Below are positions 34,699 to 47,615 of a DNA stretch of 64,000 bases, one piece after another. Position 1 is the first letter of the stretch, and each line of letters opens with the position of its first letter. The DNA comes from Lunularia cruciata. Taxonomy: Eukaryota > Streptophyta > Marchantiopsida > Lunulariales > Lunulariaceae. The notes under the pieces were generated by a model. It saw only the letters and a program-made list of their open reading frames with translations. It searched no databases and was not told the DNA's origin. The translations under genes and the position numbers were made by a program. The stretch lies in NCBI GenBank assembly GCA_948567375.1, contig OX419755.1:39561001-39625000 (forward strand). The letters run 5' to 3'.

Positions 34699-35027
34699 AG
34701 AGTATTAGAGCAGGCGTTTTAATCCAAGGGAGTAGATCCTCTTGGAGGAACATGTGCTATTGAGATTGAGTGATTTCAAGGAGAGAAATTGTAGTGCAAT
34801 CGATAGATTAAGAGTGTTTTAGAGAGAGGATAGATTGGAAGCTCCTGGAGGAAAATTTTCTACACCCCTCTTTTCATTCTTGAATCCATTCCACATCAAG
34901 ATTATGTATATCCAATGAGATCAAGTGAGAGTATATCTCATTTACCATTTCGGAATAGAGTTCATAGATATAATGGGATGAATTCACCAAACTTGGTGAT
35001 TCTTCTTATGTTGATCTATGATAAAGA

Positions 35028-36420
35028 GTGGGATTTAACAATCTACATTCTGTTGTGATGGATCTAAATATACCAATTTTTCTTTCTTTCAACACTCAAG
35101 TAGAAATTTGTTATATGGTTAGACCAAAAGTGATATTTAAGGATTTTGTAGTCCTCAATTTTGGTGAGGAATATTATCAACAAGTGATAGCTTCTAAAGT
35201 CTCAATATTAGTCTCAATAGTCAGTGTCACCTCTCCAATGTTTACCATGTGTATGGTCATGGACCCACAATTGCAAGATTTGATGCAAGGAATGCAAGGG
35301 ATGTTAAACAAGTTTTGGGAGATCAAGATGACCATGGAGGCATTGCAAAGTCAAGTACATACCTTTAGGAATGATCAAGCAATGCAAGAAGGGAATCCAT
35401 CTCAAAACCTAGTACTAGTGGCCAAAGTACCTAGAGAGTCACTCATACCAATGACATCAGCCTCGGTCAACAATGAAGTCATGTTGTTACTATAGATGAA
35501 GAAGATATGCAATATTGAGTCTTACAAGGAGCAATGTTCCATGAAAGTAATGGAGAATTGGATTTCAAGAATGTATCAATACTTCTAATTATTCATAACA
35601 GAGATCACAAATCATTTTGTAGGCATGTTTACATGGGAGTACTCAACCAATAAAGCACTTACATGGTATGATGCTTGGGAAAAATCAATTTTGGCAAAAG
35701 GAAGAGAGATCACTTGGACGGCAATGTAGGAAGAGTTGTTGAAGAATTTCATTCATGGATTCTGTGCAAATGGCCCAAACTCAACTATAGGAGTTAAAGC
35801 AAAAGAATAGCATACAAGAGTACATGGATGCATTTCTTGATCTACAAGTTTCAATAACAAACATGTGTCTAGTAGAAGCTCTAAATAATTTCAAACAAGG
35901 GTTAAAAGACCAAATTTTCCAAGAAATAATGGTACAAAATCCTTGCACTATTTTTGAAGCATTTTCTTGCACTCAAAGAATAGCAAGGCCACTTAGAGGT
36001 GGTGAATAGATAGTCTCAACTCAACATTTTCAAGTTGAAACACAACACTTTGGTGGACCAGTTCTTGTAGAATTGGGCAACATTCAATTTTGAGACCAAG
36101 GAGCACAACCGCTCCAAGAAGAACATGGATGGGAGGAAGAAAGGAGAGATTGAGTCCCGCAAGGAGATGGGACTCAAGCAAAACAATATCATTGTTATAA
36201 TTGCTGCCAAGTTGGGCACATAGCCATCAACTACGCTTGTCTCCCTAGAGGTTCTTAGCCTCCATATAAGCAATTTTTGAACAACATGGAGAGACGAATT
36301 GAAGAAGAGGATAAGGAAATCACATAAAAAATGAAGATTGCCAGTAAATATAATTTGTGGCCTTATTGGCTCAATGGAGAAGCAAAAAAGTGAAGGAAGG
36401 AAGAAGACAAGTGCGCAAAG
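35028..36420 (+). pseudogene. B2 gag
   Basis: The open piece 35028-35495 ends in a coiled-coil-like stretch (LQDLMQGMQGMLNKFWEIK). Capsid-like sequence follows (DAFLDLQVSITNM ... NNFKQGLKDQI, 35830-35930). Then comes a zinc knuckle with CYNC and VGH intact and the final Cys changed to Tyr (36198-36240). Homologous to B1 gag. Confidence 0.82.
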
Positions 36421-37870
36421 ATCAAGGAAGAATAACTCACAACTAATTGTCATGAATGGAGTACTAGAAGGCAATTAGGTGAGTATTGATAGAACTTAGA
36501 GCAATAGAGAATTTCTTGTCTTGCTCAATTACAATTAGATTGGAGATGGATCTAAAGAAGGATGAGAATAAAGAAGTAGAGTTATCTAATAGGCAGACAA
36601 AGAGGATTGAGTTGTCACTTAAAAGGTAGCACTCTTCATTGTAGAGTATCAAGAAGCAATTGAGTGGTGAATGGTATGGTTAGCTCTTTGTGATGCAATC
36701 TTAGGCATGCCATGGATGGTGCATTACAACCTTATGGTCAATTGGAGGAAAAAGGTAGTGAGAACTTGCTAATGGAAGATCATTGGGGTTAAAGAAAGAT
36801 CACATAGGCAAGAATTACCTCTTTATATCATAGGGACAATAGTTATCTATAAGATAAGTAGATGTTTCATGGGTCTAATAAAAGAAATCTAGAGTACACA
36901 ACTCAATGGACAAATTCTTGGGAAATTGAAAAACATGGTCAATGAATTTAAAGATGTCTTCTCAGATGATCCCTCAAGATTACCACCACAAAAGGAGAGT
37001 AGATCCTAAAATTGAGATATTTCTAGGGAAAAAATCTCCTTGTAAGACCCTATATCATCTATTACCTCATGAGTTGGAGGAATGTAAGTCTCAAATTGAG
37101 GATATGCTACAAAAAGGGTTTATCCAACCTAACATATCACCAAATAGGGCTCTTGTCTTGTTTGTGAAGAAGAAGGATGGTATAATGCGCATGTGTATTG
37201 ACTATCGGGGCCATGATCAACAAATGGTGAAGAAAAAATACCCATTGCCCAACCTAGATGACCTATTTGATCAACTCAATAGGGCAAACATTTCACCAAA
37301 CTTAATATGCAGAGCAATTACAACCAAATCTGGATTACGGAGGAAGACATACACAAAACTACTTTTTGAACAAGGTATAGCCACTTTAAGTACCTGGTGA
37401 TATCATTTGGCCTCACCAATGCACCAACCACTTTCATGAGTTTGATGAATGATATATTTTGTCCATATTTGGATAAATATATTATCATCTTCCTAGATGA
37501 CATCTTAGTCTACAATAAGACAATGATTGAACACAAGTAACATCTGCAAGAAGTCCTCTAGATTCTATGAAAAAATCAATTGTATACCAAAATCTCAAAG
37601 TGTTAATAGATAAAATAGAGGTCATAATAGAGTTCAAGTATTAACAAATAAAATAGATGTCATTTGGAAATGGAGTGCTCCAAAAGATCAAACTCAACTC
37701 AAGAGCTTCTTGGGACTGATAGGGTTCTATTGTTGATTTGTCAAGGACTTCTCCAAGGTTTCACAACCTCTAAAAACAATACTTGGCAAGGGGAAGAAGT
37801 GGATGTGAGGAACCGTAGAAGAATTGGCTTTTTAGGAATTGAAAGATGCATTACTATATGCACTAATCTT
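36421..37870 (+). pseudogene. B2 protease remnant and reverse transcriptase
   Basis: The protease region is decayed. The RT frame 36942-37400 has [29 protein letters not shown] and YPLPNLDDLFDQL. A frameshift follows and the catalytic box [12 protein letters not shown] is at about 37478-37515. Part of the connection is duplicated: 'taaaatagaggtcat' appears twice at 37610-37660. Confidence 0.85.
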
Positions 37871-39718
37871 GAAATGGTATGATCTAAATGTCCAATCAAG
37901 TTGGCTATAGATGCATTAGGCATGGAAATAAGAGAAGTCCTACAACAAGAGTGGCATGAAGAATGGCATCCAATTGCATATTTCTCTCAAAAGCTATTAT
38001 TGGCAGAACATAACTATCATACCATTAAATAAAAAGAGTTGGTCATTGTTCATGCAACCAAGCATTGGAAGCACTATCTTGGTAAGAAGGTACTTGTAGT
38101 GGAGATAGACCACAAACCTCTAGTCTACCTTGAGATACAAAAATATCTATCTCATTGAAAAATTTAATGGCTAGAGTGGAAAAAATGGTTCAACATGACA
38201 ATCACATATTTGGAAAGCAAGAAGCAACTTGTAGATGCATTCACCCAAATGTCAATGGCAAAAATTTGGTGGTAGAGGTCAAGATGAATCTTGAATTTCT
38301 GGCTAAGGAATCTTGCTACTACAAAAATGGATCCATAGATTGTAGGAGCTCAACCATCCAAAGGCATCACCAACACCCAAGGACTCATCTTTTGTGATGG
38401 TAGGTTATGGATCTCAGATGCCACAGACATAAGAACCACCATCTTAGCAAAATGTCATGATTTTGCTATTATAGGTCATGTTGGAGTGGACAAGACCTTG
38501 GATGTAGTCAAATGATATTATTATTGGTCCAAGATGAGCAATTATGTGATGGAATACATTTGGAGCTGCTTAATTTGTCAACAAAATTAAACTTCAAATC
38601 AAGCTCCCAAAGGACTCTTTCAACTCCTTCCTACTCCTACACAATGTTGGGAACATGTAAGCATGGATTTTGTTTGTGAATTGCCCAAGAACACCTCAGA
38701 GTTTGACTCTATCATAGTCTTTGTTCACTAACTTAGCAAAATGATTCATGTGCATCCTACCACCGAGGACTTGAGTGCTCCTCAACTAGCTCAATTGTAC
38801 TTAGATGCATTATTTTCTCACCATGGCTCATCACTAATAGAAGCACTTAATTCACTGAATTATTATTGGAGAACACTTTTTGGTTTTTCCAAAACCAAAT
38901 TAGCCATGTCCACAACTTACCATCTATAGACCTATGGACAAATAGAGCGGGGTAATCGCATTATTGAAGACATGTTCCGGGGCTTAGGTGAGCAAGAAAA
39001 GTAGGATACCTTACTTCCATTGGTGGAATTTTCTTACAACAATTTAGTGAAGGTATCCACAGAGATCCCACCATTCTTCCTCATGTATGAAGAGCATCCT
39101 TTCACACTTTTGAGCTTGATGAATATCCATCCAATGGCTATCAAGGTTGATGTAATCAACACTTTTGTTTCTAGAATCCAATAAGGTGTGGAGAATGCAA
39201 AGCATAGGTTATAGATTGCCAAAAATTGACAAAAGTAGTATGCACATGCACACTATTGGCACATGGAGTTCAATGTTGGGGATCAAGTATTTTTTTTAAC
39301 AACCAAGCTCACATTAGTTGGCCCTTGTAAGCTCAGACCTCATTTTATTTGGCCTTTTCCCATTCTTTGTCAAATCTGCATAGTGGCCTATCATCTTGAG
39401 CTACCACCACACATGAATATCCATCCAATATTCTATGCTTCCTTACTATGTAGGTATACCTCCTGACTACCCCACTTTCCTTCTATACAAGACATGCAAC
39501 CTTGTTCAACACTCATTGATGGTAGAGAGAATATGAAGTCAAATGTATTCTCTAGAAACACATTTGTGTTACAACCCATCTGCATATGGAATACCTTGTA
39601 CAATGGAAAGAGTACCCATTGCATGAGGCAAAATGGTAGTTAGCAGCCAAGTTGACCCATGCATTGGTGCTAGTGAAATCTTTTGAGCAACAAGTTTGCA
39701 ACAATGACATTGCATCTT
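37871..39718 (+). pseudogene. B2 RNase H, integrase and chromodomain
   Basis: RNase H pieces (AIDALGMEIREVLQQ and EIDHKPLVYLE, 37905-38140). Integrase zinc domain IGHVGVDKTLDVV (38470) with YYYWSKM. Core start VSMDFVCEL with Asp (38662). GPY/F-like end 39263-39466. A chromodomain remnant (EYEVKCIL) around 39533. Frames shift repeatedly. Confidence 0.82.
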
Positions 39719-39731
39719 AAAAGGGAGGAAG
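39719..39731 (+). other. Polypurine tract of B2
   Basis: aaaagggaggaag directly before the 3' LTR, the same position and almost the same sequence as in B1. Confidence 0.88.
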
Positions 39732-40327
39732 TGTATAACACCAATAGCTAGACATATTATCTCCATGTGAAAATTGGCTTGGTAATATCTAGAATAATGT
39801 TATATATGATGGGCTAAGTAGATTAGATTTAAGTATCACAAAAAAGTATTTCTACTAATAGGGCAAGAGTTGAAAATAGCCTAAAAACTTCAAAGTCAAT
39901 TTTGGAGGCCTAAACGGATGATTATGCCTCAAAAATGTGCAATTATCTCTCCCAAGGAAAGAAAAGGCTGGCCTTCCTTCCCCCATACTTTTCTTGTTGA
40001 GAGCTTTCCAATAATACCTTACCCATGCAATTTTGAGATTCTTACAAGAAGATTCCCTAAAGATTCCCTAAGGTCAAGGCTTGTTTGACCAACCATATAG
40101 GACCAAAACTTACATGTCACCCATGCATGCAACTAATATAAGGGTGAGCTTTCTGACATGTCACCAATCCATGTATCTAATCCAAAGTGGAGCTTCCTTT
40201 GATGGAATCCTCTTTGCTATATAATAAAGACAAGGTGTTCCTTTGGTGCATTGGAGGGTGAATGTGAAGCATTGTGTTTCTTCTTTTGGGTTTCTCTTGG
40301 AGGTTCTGCTATCCTCAAAAAATTATA
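39732..40327 (+). repeat. 3' LTR of B2 (short form)
   Basis: 596 bp, TGTATAACACC to AATTATA, with the final CA mutated to TA. It is followed directly by TAATA. One subrepeat, as in its 5' LTR. Confidence 0.9.
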
Positions 40328-40332
40328 TAATA

Positions 40333-41584
40333 GTATTCCTCCACAACTTCACTTCTTGCATAGTGTTCTACTATCAAAGTTTATTAATGTTATCAAACTT
40401 AGGTGCAATCAAATGAGTCATGGGTTTCTATGCCTATAGCAAAAAGGTGTTGTACACAAGAGAATTCAACTTGTGAATAGAAGACAATATAGCCCCAGAA
40501 AAGGCACCAAGAACAAACAACTACCTTGCATTTGAGTATGCACTTGTCTATAGTCTAGAAAGAGATCGTACATTTGGAGCTACTTGAGAACTTGTAGCAT
40601 TGTTTCTACCTTGAGTAATGCAAATACTATGGGGATATGTCAATTGAGTATGAAATACAATCAAGAACTTGTTACATCAACAACCACATAGCTTCTTTGT
40701 AGGTAGGATTGGTCCAACTCTCTAAAGTTTTTGATCATGATACATCATTTGGTGTTGTTATTGATGACAACCCGTGAGCATCAATATGTGTGCTCTTTTT
40801 GTTGGTGTTTGAATCTACTTATCTATTCCTCTTGTTTCTTCCTCTAAATCTCCAGTAATTTTCAATCATTCCTCAAGCTAAATCCTACTAGTTGGAATCC
40901 TTCTAATTTTGGTCAACTATAATGTCTTGCCATAGCTTCCCTACCCATCATCATTTTTTTCCTCTCTTTTTTCTTACTAAAATTCCAATCCAAATAGTTA
41001 TCACTCCTTGAGCTAAGGCCTGGTAGTTGGAATCTCTTTTGATTCTTGATTACAATAGTATCTAGCATTTGTTTCCCTACTTGCATAGTGCTCCACCATA
41101 GCTCCGACATCCTTCCCTCCCCTTGTGTTCTCATCCCCATACAACCTATGGAATGATCATGTGGTGTATGGTGTGGGAATTCATATCCATTGGGAATATT
41201 GAGTCCAAGTTGGGCCTAAAGCTAATTTAAATATTGTCTTTTGTGAGAACTTTAAGTTAAATAGGTGATGATGAAGACTATGGATACTAGACAAAGCAAG
41301 GTGGTTGAACACACAAAAATATATACCACAAAGGAAAATTAAAAGGATTGCAAGGAGGAAATAGAGCATGATGCACAAAACCAAGTGCCACAAACCAAAC
41401 CAAGACCTATGCCTCCAAGCCAACCCAAAAGGGAGGCTACAAAGCAACTAAGTTACTATTAATGGATTATGTGATAAAGATCCCTCAATTGTATATCCAG
41501 TAAATGAGGAGGGAGTACCCTATATATGATGGGCAATCCTACTATTGCTACCCATCTATAAAGACCCCAAGTATGCAAGGATTG
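40333..41584. other. AT-rich spacer with ~130-bp tandem repeat units
   Basis: Units sharing 'atccaaat..ttatcactc.t.agctaa.tcct..tagttggaatc' lie at about 40846-40920 and 40978-41050. A related unit at about 34036-34113 was split by B2. The short antisense ORFs around 40913-41447 have no recognisable domain. No host gene seen. Confidence 0.55.
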
Positions 41585-43560
41585 TAGTGTGATTGAGACT
41601 CTTTGTCAAAAGTAGGAGGTGAGCATGGCTTGGGAGACAACCATAGGTCTTCTCCTTTACAAGGAACCTTATGTTGCTTCCCCAAGCAATCTATAAAAGT
41701 GGTCATGAAAGGTAGCCAAAAATCTACACAACCAAAGGAAAAAACATATCAAATGCAAGCTATGTTAAATAATGATCCTTCTTTCCTTATGTTGCAATGG
41801 TCATTGCTTGCTTGAATGCACTTTTGTGCTAGTATCTTTGCTTGTAAGGAGTTTGCAACAACCACATCATACAAATTACACCAACTATTTTTGAATGTGA
41901 TGATATCTGCACTCACTCAATATATAGGTGGTATTGGTAAGTCCATCCACCACTCAATCTGCACATGGGATCATATAGATTGAAGGAGCCATGTCATTGT
42001 CATATGTATGGCATCATGAACTTGGGTGGGCTTTCCTCTTATGGCACACTCTAATAGATGCATGCTCAATGTATCATATGTGGAACCATAAGTGCATTGG
42101 TTTGGAAGCCCTAGCAAGGTTTGTTGAGGGAGACCTAAATGTAAGTGGAGTGTAGTTGATAACTCCTCAAATGTGAACCACAAAATCCATTATCAAAGGG
42201 GAGGCATGAAATCAAGCTTTGGAGCATTTCTGTAATACTTTGAGGACAAAAGAAGAGAGAAAATACAGATTTCACACTCAAATGTCTGATGCTCCAGAGG
42301 AGCACCTTCTCTTTATTATATAGGCAAAGAGGATCTCCTCCAAGGAAGCTCCACCATAGGATTAGGCACACAGATAGGTGACATGTCAAAAAGCTCCACC
42401 CTTGGATTACTTACTTGGATGGGTGACATGTTGGTCTTGGTCCTATCTGGTTGGTCAAACAAGCTTTGACCGGAGGGAATATTTTAGGGAATCTTCTTGT
42501 ATGAATCTCAAAATCACATAGGTGAGGTGCCATTGGAAAGCTCTCTAGGAGGGAGGGACAACCTTTCTTTTGATGGGGGAGAGTATGCACATTTTTGTCT
42601 AATTCATCTGTTTAGGCTTCCAAAATTGCCTTCAAAGATTTCCGACATATTTTGGTTCATACTCTATTAGTAGAAGTCCCCTTTTGGTGATACCTCTTTT
42701 TAATCTATTTATTCCATCATGTGTAACATCCATCCAGATGTTACCAAACAAATTTTCACCTTTAAATCACATGTCTATCTATTGGTTCTAAGGTTTTTAA
42801 GTCTATTTTGATTTTTGCACTATTAGTAGAAGTACTCTTTTGGTGATACTTATATCTGATCTATTTTTTCCATCATGTATAACATTATTTCAGATGTTAC
42901 CAAACTGAATTTCAAATTTAGATCATATGGCTAGCTCTTGGTATTACAATTTCCCTCCATGGGAAAGATCTTAACTTTATCAAATAATGGCATATCAATA
43001 AGGATGTTGGTGAGGGTGTAGGTTTGCATATGCTTATTAATGTTTGCTTGAATCTTAGTAGAGTCTAGTGAAACAAAGTTTGTAAAAGTTAGGAGTGTTG
43101 TGCATGTAGGGCTTAATAAAAGGTCACAAGAAAACCATAGATAGCTCCAAAACTCATGGATATATGCATCCACTATCATGATAAGTACCAATAAGAAAGG
43201 ACAACCATAATGTAAGAACTTGCTGGCTAAGCGGGAGGCCATTAGGGCCCATGTATCTATAAAGGTGGTTGGTGCAATAATCTTCTATAATATGAGACCA
43301 CATCCACCCATGGCTATGTGTATGGCTATCTAGAATCTACACCACTCCTTTGATAGTTATGGGAGCATACAAACAAAGCTGCACTAACAAAGTGGAGAAG
43401 GTGTGACTTGTATTGAAGTCAAAATTGTGTAAGTGTAGCAGAAGTACCTCTATACGGAGTATGTGTGAGCTAGAAAAGAGGCTCAAGAGAGATAGTTATG
43501 TGCTAAGATGGAGTAGGCTACTTATATGTTTTCCAACCTAGGGAGTGAGAAGTGAACATG
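41585..43560 (-). pseudogene. Non-LTR retrotransposon relic, copy 2
   Basis: 41590-42230 and 42949-43560 align by eye to 16580-17220 and 17230-18370 of copy 1. Shared landmarks are 'aagccctagc', 'atcaaaggggaggcatgaa' and 'gttatgggagcataca'. A solo B LTR lies between the two parts, at a site uninterrupted in copy 1. The region carrying the RT core of copy 1 is absent here. Orientation is taken from copy 1. Confidence 0.65.
42231..42948 (-). mobile_element. Solo LTR, family B (long form)
   Basis: 718 bp from TGTAATAC to GTATTACA, perfect ATTTC duplications at 42226-42230 and 42949-42953. Two terminal subrepeats. 'tattatataggc' (about 42314) is the TATA region on minus. Confidence 0.94.
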
Positions 43561-43772
43561 GATTGTGGCATGCACCACTTAATCATTAAAATTTTGAAAA
43601 AAATACATTATTAGTATTCTAATAATAATACATGTATCCATTAGAAAGCTCAAGTAGAAAATGAAAAATATATAAAAAGGACAACTTTTAGCATATGGAG
43701 CAACTAATGTTTCAAAGATGAACATGTTGTAGTATCCTCTACCTCCAATAGAGGTTGCAACACACTCATGCC

Positions 43773-44115
43773 TCTTATTAGGAATTGGAACCCTAGGGGA
43801 AAATCAAAGAGAATGAGAACTACGTGTGATTAGGGTCCAATCTCTAGCACATTGAGTCCATGTATGCATGTTGCAGTTGACAAAGGTAGTTATACAACAT
43901 TACCATTTCTCTAGTTGTACCATAATAGGTGATCAAAGCTAAGCTCTTGCTAGGAATTGGAACCCTAGTGGAAAATCAAAGAATGAGAACTATGTGTAAT
44001 TAGGGTTCAATCTCTAGCACATTGAGTCCATGTATGCATGTTGCAGTTGACAAAGGTAGTTATACAACATTACCATTTCTCTAGTTGTACCATAATAGGT
44101 GATCAAAGCTAAGCT
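43773..44115 (+). repeat. Tandem duplication, 2 x 172 bp
   Basis: 43773-43944 and 43945-44115 are nearly identical; about 110 bp from 'tctctagcacattgag' onward shows no difference by eye. No coding content. A young local duplication in otherwise decayed DNA. Confidence 0.9.
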
Positions 44116-47100
44116 TGGCCTAGTCGAGGACAATACTCGTACTCATACTTGGATACACTATGTGGGTGTCCATGCTCACGTGGAAGTAGTATTTCTATTT
44201 CAAGATTACTTACTAGTAAGAATATTTATTAGAAATTTCAGAAATGCTAAGAGAGGATTTAGAGTTCCATTTTGATGTTTCTTGACTTCCGCTTGAAATA
44301 TTCACTGTGTTTTTTTCTTTAATTTGGAGCAAGAAGAAATATGGAACATCACATGATATAATTGGAGAATGTAATATCATTCCCATTATATTTAGAGGGT
44401 TGATAATATAATAGTAATATGAGAAATAAGCAAATAATTTTCATCTATATTAAATTTACCAAAATAATCACACCTCTATATCTATAATAAATGTGGATTC
44501 CAAAGTGGTCTATAGTGATGTAAAAATAATAGTCTCTAGCAGCGGTTGGATTTTGGTGTGCTTTGGCATATAGATGAAAGTGCGTTAGTATGTAGCAACT
44601 GGATTTTGGTGTTCCAGTACGCACTAAAATGTTTCCTTTCATGGTGTTCAAAGTACATGCAATATACTAACGGGCATTTGGTAGTGGAGAGACGAGGAAG
44701 GGGAAAGTTTGGAATAGACAGCATTTGACATGTATGCAGATGGCGTTTATTGTGTAGGGAGGACACAAAGCTACACTAGCTAAATATATACAATAAAATT
44801 AATTTCAAACATGGTATGTAATGTTGCTTCGCGTGTATCAGTTAAATATTCTTTATATTAATGTTATTGAGTATAAAGTTTTCTCTGGTTATTGAATTTC
44901 TCTGTACATTATAATAAAATATTATCGTCAGTTATAATTTGTTAAAGTACAATTACAAGTTACAAGTTATAGTAGTACAAGTTATATATCTTGATTTACA
45001 TCCGAAATCTAAGTTTTCTACATTTTGGGTTTTTGAAATTTAGATATTTAATTCAATAGATTTAAGAGTTAATGAGTTTTGAGTTATCATTTTCATATTT
45101 TCATAATATATTATCTTCTCAACGAAATAATTGTATGCGTAGTTTCATGAGGTTTTGTTTTAGTGTATTATAGATTATTTTTAATTCTTTGTTTTCTTTG
45201 CTTTTTCTTGGTGTTGTATTCTGATTCAATATCATCAATTATTTTTATGATTTTTTTTCTATTGTGCTGTTTATTTACGGCTTAATTTCTGTTAAAGACC
45301 TTGTCACCTTCGTACCTTGAAGGATGTGATAGGTTTTGTAGCTTTGAGTTTCTTTGTATGAATGTCTCATAGTATTTCCTATAGGTTGATAGTCCAAGAA
45401 GGAAGGAAGTCTTAAATGCTTAATTACTTATTAGTTTCCCAATTCGCTTCTCATAAGGATTTAGTATCGATCTCAAAGATCATATATGTTCTTACGTTCA
45501 AATACTATTAGTCTCTTTACTTCGATTAATTAATTATATTATTAAAATTAATTTTAATAATATGTTTCTTTCATTCTAGCGAGTCATTAGTGTTGTGTTA
45601 TTTTTTTGAGCAGGAAAATACTCTAATAAGATTTTTTCCAATGAACAACTGTCTCAAATTACAAATATCTGACAAGTTTTGAGACAGGGATGATCTCTTA
45701 AATAATGCAAATAGTTATAGTTAAATAATCATTCAACCTCTTCAAAGAATATCTATTTCCAATCTTCTTGGAATAAAAAACCATTATCATCAGTGTTCTT
45801 TTTCAAAACATGTTATTCTTACAAAAGGAAGATCTAACTATAATGATCTTCTCTATGAGAAATAGTGTAATAAGACCGAGTACATGAACAACTTGCTCAA
45901 ATTTCAGACATTTTACATTCTTCGAGGGAGAGGGATTACAGTTTACATAGTAAGAGGGTAACGTTAAGAAACATTAGACCATTTCAAAGAAGTCATTTTC
46001 CACCTTCCCATTATGACCACTATTCTACTTAAAGAGATTTGTCCAGAAATAAAAATTCAACTTCAATGACTCTGTTCTTGAATAAGATAGAAAAGAGATC
46101 TTAACACGGAAAAACAACTTGACTCCAAAAAAGAACCATAATTATAATTATCCTTAACATAAGGACAAACTTCAGATCATATAAAAAGATGGATTTAGGA
46201 CAAAATTTTAAACTATTGATAGTTAGATAAAAAGCTTTCCATGTCTTGGAACTGAGAATCTATTTTACTTTACAATGTATTGAGCATGTTAATTCTAAAA
46301 TTTATATTTTAACTACAATAAATTCAGTTATAAAAGGAAAAATGAAGCTTATATAAGATAAAGTAGACTTTCAATCCTCAATTAGATTCACATTTCTTTC
46401 TAAATTTATTTTGCATGATGAGCGAGGGATAAAGCTCAGAGTTATCCTTACATCCATATAATATATATGTAGTAATCGAATATACCTTGAAGTATTGATT
46501 TAGTCTAAAATCCATAAAAATTCTTCATAAATAAGAAATTAGGATTCACTCTAAAATTTTCAGGTTTTTTCTTTGAACATGTATGGAGGTTGTTCAGAAA
46601 AGAACAATCAATAAGTGTTTGAATATATATGATTTTAAGCAAAAATTCAGAGATTGCTTTAGAAGCTATAACACATAGTGTTGAGTGATTAAATACTTTG
46701 ACAGAATTAAGTAAAATTTATGAAATTTGTAAAGAAATGGAAGAGAAAATCTTTAATAAGAAATTGGATTAAGACAATTGTCACTAAATATAGATATTTG
46801 AATTGAATCCCAAATTATTATTAAAATTTGAATATAATAAATTACTAAGTAATATATAGTAATCTAGAAAATTAGTTTTGTTTGGATTTAACATTTATCA
46901 AAATGTTTGTAAAATATTATATATAAAATATAGTTATATATAAATATTTTAAGGGTGTATATCTTCTCCTACATAAACATGATTGGTAAACATATTCAAA
47001 GAAAATGGTGTTCCTAATTTATTTTAGTTATATGCTAAAATGATAAAATAATTAAATAGAATTTAAAATTTAGGTATTGAATCGATGGATGAAAATATGG

Positions 47101-47470
47101 ATAGGCTTACATTCTCTTGTACCAAACCTTTTCAACATGCTGACAAAATAGTAATCAAAGGTTATATAGTCTTGGATCATGCGTGGTTTGAGCATATAAA
47201 GTCCGTGGATAACTTTTCTTCCTATTGTTCATTGATGCAGTTGTGTGAATCATGAAAATTAGACCATCTTCGGAGTAGAAATCATTCTTTATATAATTTG
47301 TTGAAGAGAGTTTAAGTGATCAAATATTAACTTGCTTCATAAAACTAGTCTTGCTCCAGAAATGAATATTTAGAAACTGCAGACCTGTCCAGTGTACATA
47401 CATAATGAGTGTTTGAATTATAGTCGTTGCAGGCGTGTCCATGGTAGACGTATCTTGTGATACTTGATGC
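44116..47470. other. AT-rich stretch without a gene
   Basis: Strongly AT-rich, stops in every frame, no LTR, tRNA or domain seen. ORFs at 44445-44766 overlap in antisense and are not convincing. Confidence 0.5.
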
Positions 47471-47478
47471 TTTTGTCT

Positions 47479-47615
47479 TACTCCAGCATATAGCCAGCAT
47501 TAGTCTTATATTGTCTTATAAGAAGAGCCAATATTTAGTCTTATTCCAGCATATAGCCAGCATTAGTCTTACTCCAGTATATCGCGATTATTAGTCTTAC
47601 TCCATTATATTTATA
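47479..47615 (+). repeat. Short tandem repeat of a ~28-bp unit
   Basis: The unit 'ttagtcttactccagcatatagccagca' recurs in degenerate form about four times, with one insertion between copies. No known function. Confidence 0.75.

Larger units (their letters stand above)
34114..40327 (+). mobile_element. Complete family B chromovirus (B2)
   Basis: 6214 bp, plus strand, 5-bp duplication TAATA at 34109-34113 and 40328-40332. It has short-form LTRs, a decayed primer-binding site (about 34702-34713), gag, pol with chromodomain and a polypurine tract (39719-39731). The insertion site matches an uninterrupted repeat unit near 41045, which serves as an empty-site control. Inactive by many stops. Confidence 0.94.
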
